Shown here: positions 17,146 to 25,485 of the stretch, piece after piece
Layout: each line of letters opens with the position of its first letter
Position numbering within the stretch: the first letter of the stretch is position 1
Assembly (NCBI RefSeq): GCF_900078385.1
Contig: NZ_FLQR01000008.1
Span: forward strand, 124,001-188,000
Reading direction: 5' to 3'
Length of the DNA stretch: 64,000 nucleotides
Source: an uncultured Microbacterium sp.
Lineage (GTDB): Bacteria > Actinomycetota > Actinomycetes > Actinomycetales > Microbacteriaceae
Notes under the pieces: model-generated
Seen by the model: the letters and a program-made list of their open reading frames with translations, nothing else
Told to the model about the DNA's origin: nothing
Database searches by the model: none
Program-made: the position numbers and the translations under genes

Positions 17146-18596
17146 CCGCCGTCGCTGTCGCCGGACCGGCGCGACGGATGCCGGTGGCGATCCCCGCCTG
17201 GCTGCGCGAGCGCGGCATGGGGGCGACCGTCCTCGTCGCGGCGATCTCCGCGGCATTCGGCGTCCTGCTCATCAGCGCGACGGGGTTCCTCGGTGCGTGG
17301 CTGAAGGCCGACCCGTACATCGGCGGCGGCGAGACCGTCGCCGTCGTCGTGGGCATCCTCAGCATCCTGCTCGTCGGCGTCGCCGTGTACGTTGCGGCCA
17401 TCGTCACGGCGAACACGTTCGCGACGATCGTCGCCGGGCGCACGCGCCACATCGCCCTCCTCCGGCTGATCGGCGCGTCGGCGCGCGCTCAGCGCGGCGA
17501 GATCGCCCGGCAGGGGCTCGTCGTCGGAGCGATCGGGGGCCTCGTCGGACTCGTCGGCGGCACGCTCGCGGCGTGGGGACTGCTCGCGCTCGGGTCGCGC
17601 CTCCTCGCGATCGACGTGATGTACACCGTCGTCCAGCCCGTGCTGCTGATCCCGGCGGCGATCGTCGCGCTGACGACCTGGGCCGCCGCGTGGGCGGGAT
17701 CGCGCCGCGTCCTGTCGGTCACGCCGCTGCAGGTGCTCTCCGGCTCGGTCGAGCGCTCGCACGACGAGGTGAGCGCGGCACGCAGCCGTCCTGTCGCCGC
17801 GATCGCGCTGTTCGTCGTCGGTGCCGCGCTGCTCGCCGCCGGCATCCTGATCGGTCTCCTGACCCCGCTCGGCGTCGTCGTCGCGTTCTTCGGCGGGCTG
17901 GCGTCCTTCACGGGTCTCACCCTCGGCGCGGTGCTCGTCATGCCCCCGCTGCTCCGACTCACGGGGCGGCTGTTCGGCCGATCCGCCCCCGCGCGCCTGG
18001 CCGCGGAGAACGCCCTTCGCTACCCCGAGCGCTCGAGCCGCATGGCGATCGGCGTCGTCATGGGCGTCGCTCTCGTGACGATGTTCGCCGTCGCCAACGA
18101 GTCGGTGAAGATCGTCATGGCGGCCTCGGGCGGCGGCGAGCTTCCGGGCGACCTGGCGCAGATCCTCGACACGTTCGCGGCGATCATGATGGGGCTCGTC
18201 GCGGTCTCGGCCGTCATCGCGGCGGTCGGCCTCGTCAACCTCCTCACGATCGGCATCGTGCAGCGGCGGCGCGAACTCGGACTGCTCCGTGCCCTCGGGC
18301 TGACGTCCGCGCAGGTGCGGCGGGTCGTCCTGTTCGAGGCGGCGCACGTCACGATCACGGCGCTCGTCTTCGGGCTGGTGCTGGGCATCGCGTATGGGTG
18401 GGCGGCGGCGCAGTCGCTGTTCGGGTCGATCCAGATCCCGCCGGACTGGTCGTCGCCGACGTTCGTCGCGCCGGGGATGCCATGGGTTCCGATGCTGGTC
18501 GTCATCGTGGCGACGGCGGCGCTCACCCTCGTCGCCGCCGTCACCCCGACGCGGCTCGCCACGCGCGTCGCGCCGGTGGAGGCGCTCGCCGAGTGA
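17142..18596 (+). CDS. FtsX-like ABC transporter permease
   Basis: 484 aa membrane protein with about eight helices, in two FtsX-type repeats. The conserved [20 protein letters not shown] and [20 protein letters not shown] segments are the cytoplasmic coupling regions of each half. There is little extracellular sequence between helices 1 and 2 of each half, unlike MacB. The start overlaps the ATPase stop. It ends 28 bases from a convergent gene with no obvious terminator. Confidence 0.94.
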   Translation: MTAVAVAGPARRMPVAIPAWLRERGMGATVLVAAISAAFGVLLISATGFLGAWLKADPYIGGGETVAVVVGILSILLVGVAVYVAAIVTANTFATIVAGRTRHIALLRLIGASARAQRGEIARQGLVVGAIGGLVGLVGGTLAAWGLLALGSRLLAIDVMYTVVQPVLLIPAAIVALTTWAAAWAGSRRVLSVTPLQVLSGSVERSHDEVSAARSRPVAAIALFVVGAALLAAGILIGLLTPLGVVVAFFGGLASFTGLTLGAVLVMPPLLRLTGRLFGRSAPARLAAENALRYPERSSRMAIGVVMGVALVTMFAVANESVKIVMAASGGGELPGDLAQILDTFAAIMMGLVAVSAVIAAVGLVNLLTIGIVQRRRELGLLRALGLTSAQVRRVVLFEAAHVTITALVFGLVLGIAYGWAAAQSLFGSIQIPPDWSSPTFVAPGMPWVPMLVVIVATAALTLVAAVTPTRLATRVAPVEALAE

Positions 18597-18624
18597 CGAG
18601 GCGCAGGTCGACGGGGGTGTCGCT

Positions 18625-19155
18625 TCAGGCTTCGGTCGCGGCATCCCCGTCGTCGTGCAGAGCGGTCTCGGGGTCGTACGCCCAGGACGGTGCCACCTGC
18701 CGCAGGCGCGCACCCCGCCACTGCCAGGTCGCCCACAGCACGGGCCAGAGCGGAAGGGCCGCGGCGCCGCCGACCACGAGCCGGTCGCGCCAGAGCGTCT
18801 TGCTCGGATCGCCGGGCGCCGGGGAGACGGCCATCTGGTGGTCCCAGACATCCAGCGCGGAGAGCGGGCCGGTGAGCGGAATGCCGCTGTCGCGCAGGAT
18901 CCGGACCGGGCCACGGCTGTCCTCGGTGTAGCGCTCGCTCACATGGATGAGCTGCCGCCCCACCGGGATGGCGCCGGCGAACGTCAGCTGGACCGGCACG
19001 TCGGCGCCGACCGTCATCGACGTCGCGGGGTGCGCCTCCAGCGGCTGCATGCCCAGGAGCGGTGCGTACAGCTCCGCGACCGCGCGCGGGGAGTGCAGTG
19101 CCCGCCACGCGGCATCCGCGTCGCAGTCGAGGACGAGCTTCAGAAGGATCCGCAT
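18625..19155 (-). CDS. SRPBCC/START-like domain protein
   Basis: 176 aa, cytoplasmic. The N-terminus [20 protein letters not shown] matches the first strand and helix of the polyketide-cyclase/START fold, which forms a hydrophobic ligand pocket. The middle contains a [16 protein letters not shown] stretch and the C-terminus is rich in Trp. No catalytic residues can be named. Function unknown. It is divergent from the GH3 gene, with the glucosidase promoter immediately upstream. Confidence 0.65.
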   Translation of the reverse strand: MRILLKLVLDCDADAAWRALHSPRAVAELYAPLLGMQPLEAHPATSMTVGADVPVQLTFAGAIPVGRQLIHVSERYTEDSRGPVRILRDSGIPLTGPLSALDVWDHQMAVSPAPGDPSKTLWRDRLVVGGAAALPLWPVLWATWQWRGARLRQVAPSWAYDPETALHDDGDAATEA

Positions 19156-19186
19156 GCCTCAGTGTCGCATCACGGCCGATTCGGTC

Positions 19187-19192
19187 TAGAGT
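19187..19192 (+). promoter_or_regulatory. -10 box of the beta-glucosidase operon
   Basis: TAGAGT. Its predicted start point, near 19199, lies just before the CelR-type operator, so bound repressor would block transcription. Confidence 0.55.
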
Positions 19193-19202
19193 GAAACGAT
19201 GA

Positions 19203-19218
19203 ATGGGAGCGCTCCCAT
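19203..19218. promoter_or_regulatory. CelR/CebR-type (LacI-family) operator
   Basis: ATGGGAGCGCTCCCAT, a perfect 16-base palindrome. Its 14-base core is the site bound by CelR of Thermobifida fusca and CebR of Streptomyces, repressors released by cellobiose or cello-oligosaccharides. No such regulator gene is in this window. Confidence 0.92.
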
Positions 19219-19245
19219 ACCGACTCGACAGACCTCTGGACGCCG

Positions 19246-21717
19246 ATGCCCATTTCTCCCGCCATTGAATCCGGTGACCGCTCGCACGCGGTGACGCCGG
19301 TCGAATCCGTCGCGCAGATCTCCACGCTGCTCGAGGACACCGACCCCACCCTCGACCCGGCTCTGGCCGGGGTCGCTCGTCAGGCAGCCGCCGACGGTCT
19401 GGTCCTGCTGCACAACGACGGCACACTGCCCCTCGGGGGTCGTCCCGTCGCCGTCTTCGGGCGCGTGCAGATCGACTGGTTCGCCGTCGGCTACGGATCG
19501 GGCGGCGACGTGAAGGTGCCGTACGTGTGGAACCTCCTCTCCGGCCTGCGCGACGCCGGCGTGCAGGTGGACGCCGAGATCGCCGACCTCTACACCGACT
19601 GGTGCGCCCGCAACCGCCCGGCGTTCGAGGGCACGTGGGGACAGTGGCCGCACCACTTCCCGGAGATGCCCCTGGATCGAGCGGTCGCCGCCGCGGCGGC
19701 GGAGCGCGCCGACACGGCGGTGGTCGTGATCGGGCGGGCGGCCGGTGAGGCCCGGGAGAGCGTCCGAGCGCCGGGCAGCTTCCACCTCACCGACGACGAG
19801 CGGACGATGCTGGATGCCGTCACGGCATCCTTCGCGCACACCGTCGTCGTCCTCGACGCCGGGAACGTCATGGACCTGTCGTGGGTCGCCGGCTACGGCG
19901 ACCGCATCGGCGCCGTCCTCTACGCCTGGCAGGGCGGGATGGAGGGCGCGCGCGCCGTCGCCGCCGTGCTCTCCGGCGAGATCGCGCCGAGCGGCAAGCT
20001 GACCGACACGATCGCCTGGTCCTACTCCGACTACCCGAGCGCCGCGAACTTCGGGAACCCCGACTTCAACGAGTACGCCGAGGACATCTTCGTCGGCTAC
20101 CGCTGGTTCGAGACCTTCGCACCCGAGCGCGTGCAGTACCCGTTCGGCCACGGCCTCGGGTACACGACGTTCGACGTCACGGTCGCGGGGACGCAGACCG
20201 ATGCCGGCGGCATCCGCCTCGCCGTCGACGTCCGCAACAGCGGCACGACGCACACCGGACGGGAGGTCGTGCAGGTGTACGTCGCCGCGCCGGACGGCCG
20301 CCTCGGTCAACCCGCCCGCCGCCTCGCCGCGTTCGCGAAGACGGGCGATCTGGCGCCCGGCGACGTCGAGCGGGTCGAGCTCGCGGTGCGCCTCGACGAC
20401 CTGGCCTCCTACGACGACTCGGGAGTCACCGGCCACCGGAGCGCCTGGGTGCTCGAGGCCGGCGACTACGGCTTCCTCGTCGGCACCGACGTGCGCGCGG
20501 CCACCCCGGCCGCCGTCGTGACGCTCGACGTGCTGCGCGTCGTCCGCCAGGTCTCCGAAGCAGCCGCCCCGTCACCGTCGACCCCGTTCCGCCGGATGAC
20601 CCTCGCGCGCGACGAGGACGGCCGCGCCCTCGTCGCGTGGCAGGACGTGCCCACCGCGACCGTCCGCCGCGCCGAGCGCGTCGCCGCGGGTCTCCCCGCG
20701 GAGACCCCGCCGACCGGGGACCGCGGCATCCCGCTGGACGCCGTCGCCGACGGCACCGCGACCCTGGACGAGTTCGTCGCCCAGCTGAGCGCCGAGGAGC
20801 TCGCGCTCCTGGCCCGCGGCGACGTCACGATGCACAGCCCGCTGGGCGCCGCGGGGAACGCGGGCGTCCTCGGCGGGGTGTCCGCCTCGCTGCGCGCGAA
20901 GGGCGTGTCGCCGGTCACGACGACCGACGGCCCCAGCGGCATCCGCCTCTCCGCGTATGCCTCGCTGCTGCCGTCGGGCACCGCCCTGGCATCCACGTGG
21001 GACACCGCGCTGGTCCGCGAACTCACCGCGCTGCACGGCCAGGAGATGATCCGCAAGGGCTCCGACGTGCTGCTGAGCCCCGGCATGAACATCCACCGCG
21101 ACCCGCTCTGCGGACGCAACTTCGAGTACTTCTCCGAAGACCCGCTGCTGACGGGCCGGATGGCCGCCGCCGTCGTGACGGGCGTGCAGTCCAACGGCGT
21201 CGCGGCGTGCCCGAAGCACTTCGCCGTCAACAACCAGGAGACCAATCGGACACGCAACGACTCGCGCGTCTCCGAGCGGGCGCTCCGGGAGATCTACCTG
21301 CGCGGGTTCGAGATCTGCGTGCGGGAGGCGGAGCCCCTCGCCCTCATGACCTCGTACAACCAGGTCAACGGCGTGTGGGCGCATTACCACCACGACCTCG
21401 TCACGACGATCCTGCGGGAGGAGTGGGGGTACGCCGGCTGCGTCATCACCGACTGGTGGATGGAGGAGGCCGTCGATCCGGACTTCCCCGCGCTCGAGAA
21501 CAACGCCTACCGCGTGCGGGCCCAGGTCGACGTGCTCATGCCCGGCGGCGTGAAGACCCAGACCGGCCCCGGCGACCACGCCGACGACACGATCCTCGAG
21601 TCGTTGGCGCGCCCGGACGGGCTGACGCTCGGAGAACTGCAGCGCTCGGCGCGGAACGTGCTGCGCCTCGTCCTCGCGCTGAAGCCGGTCGTCGACGCCC
21701 GTAGCCTGGACGCGTGA
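19246..21717 (+). CDS. Glycoside hydrolase family 3 beta-glucosidase, domain-permuted
   Basis: 823 aa, cytoplasmic (no signal peptide), predicted to split cellobiose or other beta-glucosides. The usual order is reversed: the GH3 C-terminal alpha/beta domain comes first (about 30-290, with VLLHNDGTLPL and FGHGLGYTTFD), then a fibronectin-III-like domain (about 315-430), and last the catalytic barrel (about 520-810). The catalytic nucleophile is Asp736 in CVITDWWME. Substrate-binding residues include the KHFAVNNQE and RDPLCGRNFEYFSEDP segments. Permuted GH3 enzymes are known from rumen bacteria. The operator upstream indicates cello-oligosaccharide control. The ribosome binding site is weak, and the ATG is taken as the first in-frame start after the operator. 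Confidence 0.95.
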   Translation: MPISPAIESGDRSHAVTPVESVAQISTLLEDTDPTLDPALAGVARQAAADGLVLLHNDGTLPLGGRPVAVFGRVQIDWFAVGYGSGGDVKVPYVWNLLSGLRDAGVQVDAEIADLYTDWCARNRPAFEGTWGQWPHHFPEMPLDRAVAAAAAERADTAVVVIGRAAGEARESVRAPGSFHLTDDERTMLDAVTASFAHTVVVLDAGNVMDLSWVAGYGDRIGAVLYAWQGGMEGARAVAAVLSGEIAPSGKLTDTIAWSYSDYPSAANFGNPDFNEYAEDIFVGYRWFETFAPERVQYPFGHGLGYTTFDVTVAGTQTDAGGIRLAVDVRNSGTTHTGREVVQVYVAAPDGRLGQPARRLAAFAKTGDLAPGDVERVELAVRLDDLASYDDSGVTGHRSAWVLEAGDYGFLVGTDVRAATPAAVVTLDVLRVVRQVSEAAAPSPSTPFRRMTLARDEDGRALVAWQDVPTATVRRAERVAAGLPAETPPTGDRGIPLDAVADGTATLDEFVAQLSAEELALLARGDVTMHSPLGAAGNAGVLGGVSASLRAKGVSPVTTTDGPSGIRLSAYASLLPSGTALASTWDTALVRELTALHGQEMIRKGSDVLLSPGMNIHRDPLCGRNFEYFSEDPLLTGRMAAAVVTGVQSNGVAACPKHFAVNNQETNRTRNDSRVSERALREIYLRGFEICVREAEPLALMTSYNQVNGVWAHYHHDLVTTILREEWGYAGCVITDWWMEEAVDPDFPALENNAYRVRAQVDVLMPGGVKTQTGPGDHADDTILESLARPDGLTLGELQRSARNVLRLVLALKPVVDARSLDA

Positions 21718-22355
21718 GCTCCCCCTTCGACCAGTCCCGCTACCAGGTGCGCCTCGACTGGGGCGTGACCGGTCTCGAGCGCCTCGCGCCGGCCGACATC
21801 ACGGTGGTCGTCGACGTCCTGCGCTTCTCGTCGACCGTGGTCGACCGGGTCGCGGCGGGGGAGTCCGTCGCGCTCGACGCCGCAGCGCACGCCGTCTCGC
21901 TCAACGGCGCGGCGGTGGCCGCGCACGCCGCCGCGAAGGGGACCGCCGTCCTGCTGGGGGCGCTGCGCAATGCACGCGCCGTCGCGGACGCGATCCTCGC
22001 GGAGCAGCGGCGTCGCGGCGATCGGACGAGCATCGCGCTCATCGCGGCGGGAGAGCTGGTGCCGGGCGACCCCGGCGCGCCGCTGCGGTTCGCGGTCGAG
22101 GACCTTCTCGGCGCCGGCGCCGTCGTCGATGCGCTCGGCGCCCTCGGCGTGGATCACACGTCGCCGGAGGCGGCGGCGGCCGGTGAGGCGTTCCGCGGGC
22201 TCCGCGGCGCGGTCCGGCATCTCCTCACGGCGAGCGGCTCGGGTCAGGAGCTCATCGACCGGGGGCAGCGCGACGAGGTCGTCGCCGCCGCAGCGGTGGA
22301 TGCCGCGACCTGCGTCCCCGTCCTCCGCGACGGCCGGTTCACCGCGTACGCCTGA
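21714..22355 (+). CDS. 2-phosphosulfolactate phosphatase-like protein (ComB family)
   Basis: 213 aa. The family removes phosphate from 2-phosphosulfolactate in coenzyme M synthesis in archaea; in actinobacteria the substrate is unsettled. Family features visible: VVVDVLRFSST near the N-terminus, GALRNARAVA, IALIAAGE and the C-terminal CVPVLRDGRF. The GTG start overlaps the GH3 stop by four bases, so it is co-translated with a beta-glucosidase. This is an odd pairing. No other CoM-pathway gene is nearby, which argues for a different phospho-substrate. Confidence 0.85.
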   Translation: MSSPFDQSRYQVRLDWGVTGLERLAPADITVVVDVLRFSSTVVDRVAAGESVALDAAAHAVSLNGAAVAAHAAAKGTAVLLGALRNARAVADAILAEQRRRGDRTSIALIAAGELVPGDPGAPLRFAVEDLLGAGAVVDALGALGVDHTSPEAAAAGEAFRGLRGAVRHLLTASGSGQELIDRGQRDEVVAAAAVDAATCVPVLRDGRFTAYA

Positions 22356-22376
22356 GTCCGGTGCGGAGCGGCCGGC

Positions 22377-22865
22377 TCAGCGCGGCGTCATCGCGGCCAG
22401 GCGCGTCGCGGCGGTGATCTCGCGCCGTCGCCAGCTGAAGAGGTGCCGCTCGTCGAAGACCGGCGAGCACTTCGCGCACGACGTCGCCCGCGTCGCACGG
22501 CGGTGCCGGTAGGCCGTGTGACCGGCGGGGCAGACGCCCACCCAGGGCGCGAGTTCGTTCGCCGTCTCGCCGTAGTGCGTCACGCCGCCGGTGTACCCGA
22601 GGGATCGCGCCGTCCGCTTCCATGCCGCCCCGTGTGCGGCCTTCGCTCCGGCGAGCGCATGCGCGACCTCGTGCAGCAGCACCTGCCGGTTCTCCTCGTC
22701 GTCGAACCGGGCGGCGAGGTACCGCGACACCGTGATGCGCTTGCGGGTGTAGTCGCAGGCGCCGGCGCGGCGCTTGGCGTTGTCGAAGGCGAACGACCAG
22801 GACGTATCGAGGTGCGCCGCGATGAGGGCTTCCGCTTCGTGGCGGACGATGTGCAGCTCGGTCAT
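22377..22865 (-). CDS. SprT-like zinc metalloprotease-fold protein
   Basis: 162 aa. The HEVAH zincin motif in VLLHEVAHALAG and the later His in AAHGAAWKR mark the SprT/Spartan-like domain. The C-terminal part has Cys residues (VCPAGH, SCAKC) forming a possible zinc ribbon. Related eukaryotic proteins cleave DNA-protein crosslinks; the bacterial role is not established. The start at 22865 (MTELHIV) fits the family. Confidence 0.88.
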   Translation of the reverse strand: MTELHIVRHEAEALIAAHLDTSWSFAFDNAKRRAGACDYTRKRITVSRYLAARFDDEENRQVLLHEVAHALAGAKAAHGAAWKRTARSLGYTGGVTHYGETANELAPWVGVCPAGHTAYRHRRATRATSCAKCSPVFDERHLFSWRRREITAATRLAAMTPR

Positions 22866-22894
22866 GCGGGGACGATAGAGCGGGGGTCGGACAC

Positions 22895-23422
22895 TCAGCT
22901 GGCGACGGATGCTGCGCCGCGGCGCCGGTCGGCGGCCTCGATCGCGAGCAGTGTGGACTCCAGCTGGTCCTCCGGCGCTCCGGACTCCTGACGCAGGAAC
23001 AGCGCCCGCTTGAAGTCGGTGCGCGCGGCGGAGTAGTCGCCGGCGTCGAAGTGGACCTTGCCGCGGTGCTGGAACGCGAAGGCCGCGAGCGGCGTCCACC
23101 CCTGCCCCTCGGCTTCCTCCGTGCACATGTTCAGCTCGTGCAGCGCGGCCGCGTAAGCGCCGCGGAACTGCTGCACGGTCGCGTGCAGCACGCGGGCGCG
23201 GAGGAGGTCCTTCCGGGTGCCGGCCATGCGGGCGACCCGCACCGCCTGCTCCGAGACGACGAGCGCGTCCTCGAGCTTGCCGAGCACCTTGAGCAGCCAC
23301 ACGCGCTCGAGGAGGGCGGGGAGGCTCCGCTGGTCGCCGAGCTCGTCGAGACGGTCCTTGCAGCGGCGGAGATCGACCTGCTCGCGCAGGGTGTCGGGGT
23401 CGTACCCGAGGATGTAGCTCAC
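22895..23422 (-). CDS. Tetratricopeptide-repeat protein
   Basis: 175 aa, all-helical. At least three TPR-like helix pairs can be seen (about 32-65, 75-110, 115-150), for example GKVHFDAGDYSAARTDFKRA. There is no membrane segment. It probably serves as a protein-binding scaffold; the partner is unknown. The GTG start is supported by GGGAGA seven bases upstream. It sits 29 bases from the SprT-like gene on the same strand and may be co-transcribed with it. Confidence 0.8.
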   Translation of the reverse strand: MSYILGYDPDTLREQVDLRRCKDRLDELGDQRSLPALLERVWLLKVLGKLEDALVVSEQAVRVARMAGTRKDLLRARVLHATVQQFRGAYAAALHELNMCTEEAEGQGWTPLAAFAFQHRGKVHFDAGDYSAARTDFKRALFLRQESGAPEDQLESTLLAIEAADRRRGAASVAS

Positions 23423-23529
23423 CGTCGTCTCCCTTCGCGCGTGCCGGTTCGCGCCTCCAGTGTCACCCGAGGTCCGCCGCATCCGGCGAGGCACGCCGCG
23501 CGCCGTCGACCTCGGAGTCGGAACCGGGC

Positions 23530-24393
23530 TCAGCGTTCGAACACGGAGGCCGCGGGCTTCGGCGACGGGACGGCATCCGCATCCGTCACAACCCGCGCGC
23601 CGCGCGCGAACTCGTCCAGCTCGGTGCCCTGCGCGACCTTCGCGGGGTGGGGGCCCGCGGCCATGAGGCGGGGCAGCCATTCGACCGGCAGGGGCGCGGG
23701 CGACGCGGCGATGACGAGGTTCCCGAACCGGCGCCCCTTCAGCGTCTGCACCTCTGCGAGAACGATGACCTCCGGCAGCACGGCGCGCACGGTGGCGACC
23801 TGGCGCCGCGCGAATGCGAGTCCGGCGCCGTCGGCGACGTTGACGAGCAGGACGCCGGCGGGGGCGAGGAGGCGTGCGAGCGTGCGGTAGTACTCGACGG
23901 TCGTGAGGTGCGCGGGTGTCTGCGCCCCCGCGAAGACGTCGGAGATCACGAGGTCCGCGGCGCCGACGAGACCGGGCGGCATCTTCTCCGCGACGGCCCG
24001 CGCGTCGCCGATGCGCATGCGCACCTGCGCGCCGCGGGGCAGGGGGAGGTTCTCCCGCACGAGATCCGCGAGGGGCTGCTCGAGCTCGACCACCTGCTGG
24101 CGGGAGCCGGGCCGGGTGTGCTCGAGGTAGCGCGGCAGGGTGAGCGCCCCGGCGCCGAGGTGCACGGTGGTGAGCGGCTGGCCGGGCATCCCGAGGAGGT
24201 CGACAACGGCCGCCATCCGCGCGATGTACTCGAAGTGCAGGTGCGTCGGATCGTCGAGGTCGACGTGCGACTGCGGGGTCCCGTCGACGTCGAGCTCGTA
24301 GCCGCCGGCGAAGCGGCTCGGGACGATGCGGGCGAGCGTGCCGTCCGACAGGCGCCGCGACGGCCCCGCTTCCTCCACCCGCGCGCGCGCCAT
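23530..24393 (-). CDS. Spermidine-synthase-like SAM-dependent transferase
   Basis: 287 aa, class I methyltransferase fold. Visible are VHLGAGALTLPRYL (SAM or dcSAM glycine loop), QVVELEQPLADLVRE (acidic ribose-binding residue) and ISDVFAGAQTP (active-site region). The polyamine-synthase core is present, but the N-terminal beta barrel is shortened and key putrescine-binding residues are not evident. Whether it makes polyamines is open. Actinobacterial members are often annotated as fused or truncated spermidine synthases. It is divergent from pxpA across a 336-base gap. Confidence 0.8.
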   Translation of the reverse strand: MARARVEEAGPSRRLSDGTLARIVPSRFAGGYELDVDGTPQSHVDLDDPTHLHFEYIARMAAVVDLLGMPGQPLTTVHLGAGALTLPRYLEHTRPGSRQQVVELEQPLADLVRENLPLPRGAQVRMRIGDARAVAEKMPPGLVGAADLVISDVFAGAQTPAHLTTVEYYRTLARLLAPAGVLLVNVADGAGLAFARRQVATVRAVLPEVIVLAEVQTLKGRRFGNLVIAASPAPLPVEWLPRLMAAGPHPAKVAQGTELDEFARGARVVTDADAVPSPKPAASVFER

Positions 24394-24492
24394 GCCCCCA
24401 CGCTACCCGCGCCCCGGCGCCGCGCCTGCGCCGCGCGCCCCCCGCCCCCGCGCCTGTGCTCCCCGCGCCGCTCACACCGGCGAACCAGCAAC

Positions 24493-24546
24493 GGCTCGCC
24501 GACCCCCTGCGACTCCGACGTCATTCGCGGATGGGCTCGGCGAGCC
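24493..24546. repeat. Inverted repeat in the 24394-24729 gap
   Basis: GGCTCGCCGA (24493-24502) and TCGGCGAGCC (24537-24546) are perfect 10-base inverted arms around 34 bases. The surrounding gap, 24394-24729, has no gene I can support; it is C-rich and contains this repeat and the larger palindrome at 24614. Confidence 0.5.
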
Positions 24547-24613
24547 TATGCCGGCTCGCGGCACGCGCCTCCGTGCCCGGGCCTCCCTCTGTGCCCGCAC
24601 CTCCCAGGGCCGC

Positions 24614-24678
24614 GAGAAACCACATCCGGCATGACAAACCACCCCTGGCGTGGTGTCTCATGCTCGAGGTGGTTTCTC
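24614..24678. repeat. 65-bp composite palindrome
   Basis: Nested inverted arms: GAGAAACCAC with GTGGTTTCTC (outer, 10 bp), GCATGA with TCATGC (6 bp) and ACCAC with GTGGT (inner, 5 bp) around CCCTGGC. It lies between two divergent genes, so it is not a terminator. It looks like a mobile palindromic unit. Confidence 0.7.
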
Positions 24679-24717
24679 AGCGGATGACGGCGGCCCGGGA
24701 GCGGGGCCGGGCGGCGC

Positions 24718-24723
24718 TACCGT
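24718..24723 (+). promoter_or_regulatory. -10 box of the pxp operon
   Basis: TACCGT, six bases, then ATG of pxpA: a leaderless arrangement. Confidence 0.55.
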
Positions 24724-24729
24724 GGGGGC

Positions 24730-25485
24730 ATGGCGGTGATCGACCTCAACGCGGACCTCGGCGAGACCGTCGACGGCGTGCCGACGGCCGACGACGAGGC
24801 GATGTTCGCGGTCGCCTCCAGCGCCTCGATCGCGTGCGGCGGTCACGCCGGCGACGACGCCTCGATGCGCGAGGCCGTCGAGCGCGCGGGACGTCACGGC
24901 GTCGCCGTCGGCGCACACCCCTCCTACGTCGACCGTCCCGGGTTCGGCCGCGCCGCGCAGGATGTCCCGCCCGCCGTGCTGCGCGCGCAGGTGGCGGCGC
25001 AGCTGACCGCGCTCCTTGCGGCCGGCGCCGACCTCCGCTACGTCAAGCCCCACGGCGCGCTCTATCACGCGGTCACGGCGGATGCCGACACCGCGGGCGC
25101 CCTCGCGACCGCCGTCGCGGATGTCTCCGCCCGCCTCGGCCGCCCGCTCCCCGTCCTCGGCCTGGACGGCGCGATCGCCCGGGCGGCGGAGTCCCGCGGC
25201 CTGCCGTTCCGCCGCGAGGCGTTCCTCGACCGCGGCTACCGCGCCGACGGCTCCCTCGTCCCGCGCGACCGACCCGGCGCACTCCTGCACGACCCGGACG
25301 CCGTCGCAGCCCGCGCCGTGCAACTCGTGCGCGAGGGTGTCGTCGAGGCCGTGGACGGCACACTCGTCCGGGTGGATGCGGTGTCGCTGTGCGTGCACGG
25401 CGACACCGCCGGTGCCGTCGCGATCGCGCGCGCCGTGCGTGCCGCGCTCGATGCGGCGGGCGTGGCGGTGCGCGCCCCGTGGTGA
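24730..25485 (+). CDS. pxpA: 5-oxoprolinase subunit PxpA (LamB/YcsF family)
   Basis: 251 aa subunit of the ATP-dependent enzyme that opens 5-oxoproline (pyroglutamate), a damage product of glutamine, to glutamate. Family blocks in order: DLNADLGE (5-12), SIACGGHAGDD, VGAHPSYVDRPGFGR, VKPHGALY, FLDRGYRADGSLVPR and VSLCVHGDT. The length is typical. It is coupled to the PxpB-PxpC fusion by a GTGA overlap. Confidence 0.96.
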   Translation: MAVIDLNADLGETVDGVPTADDEAMFAVASSASIACGGHAGDDASMREAVERAGRHGVAVGAHPSYVDRPGFGRAAQDVPPAVLRAQVAAQLTALLAAGADLRYVKPHGALYHAVTADADTAGALATAVADVSARLGRPLPVLGLDGAIARAAESRGLPFRREAFLDRGYRADGSLVPRDRPGALLHDPDAVAARAVQLVREGVVEAVDGTLVRVDAVSLCVHGDTAGAVAIARAVRAALDAAGVAVRAPW

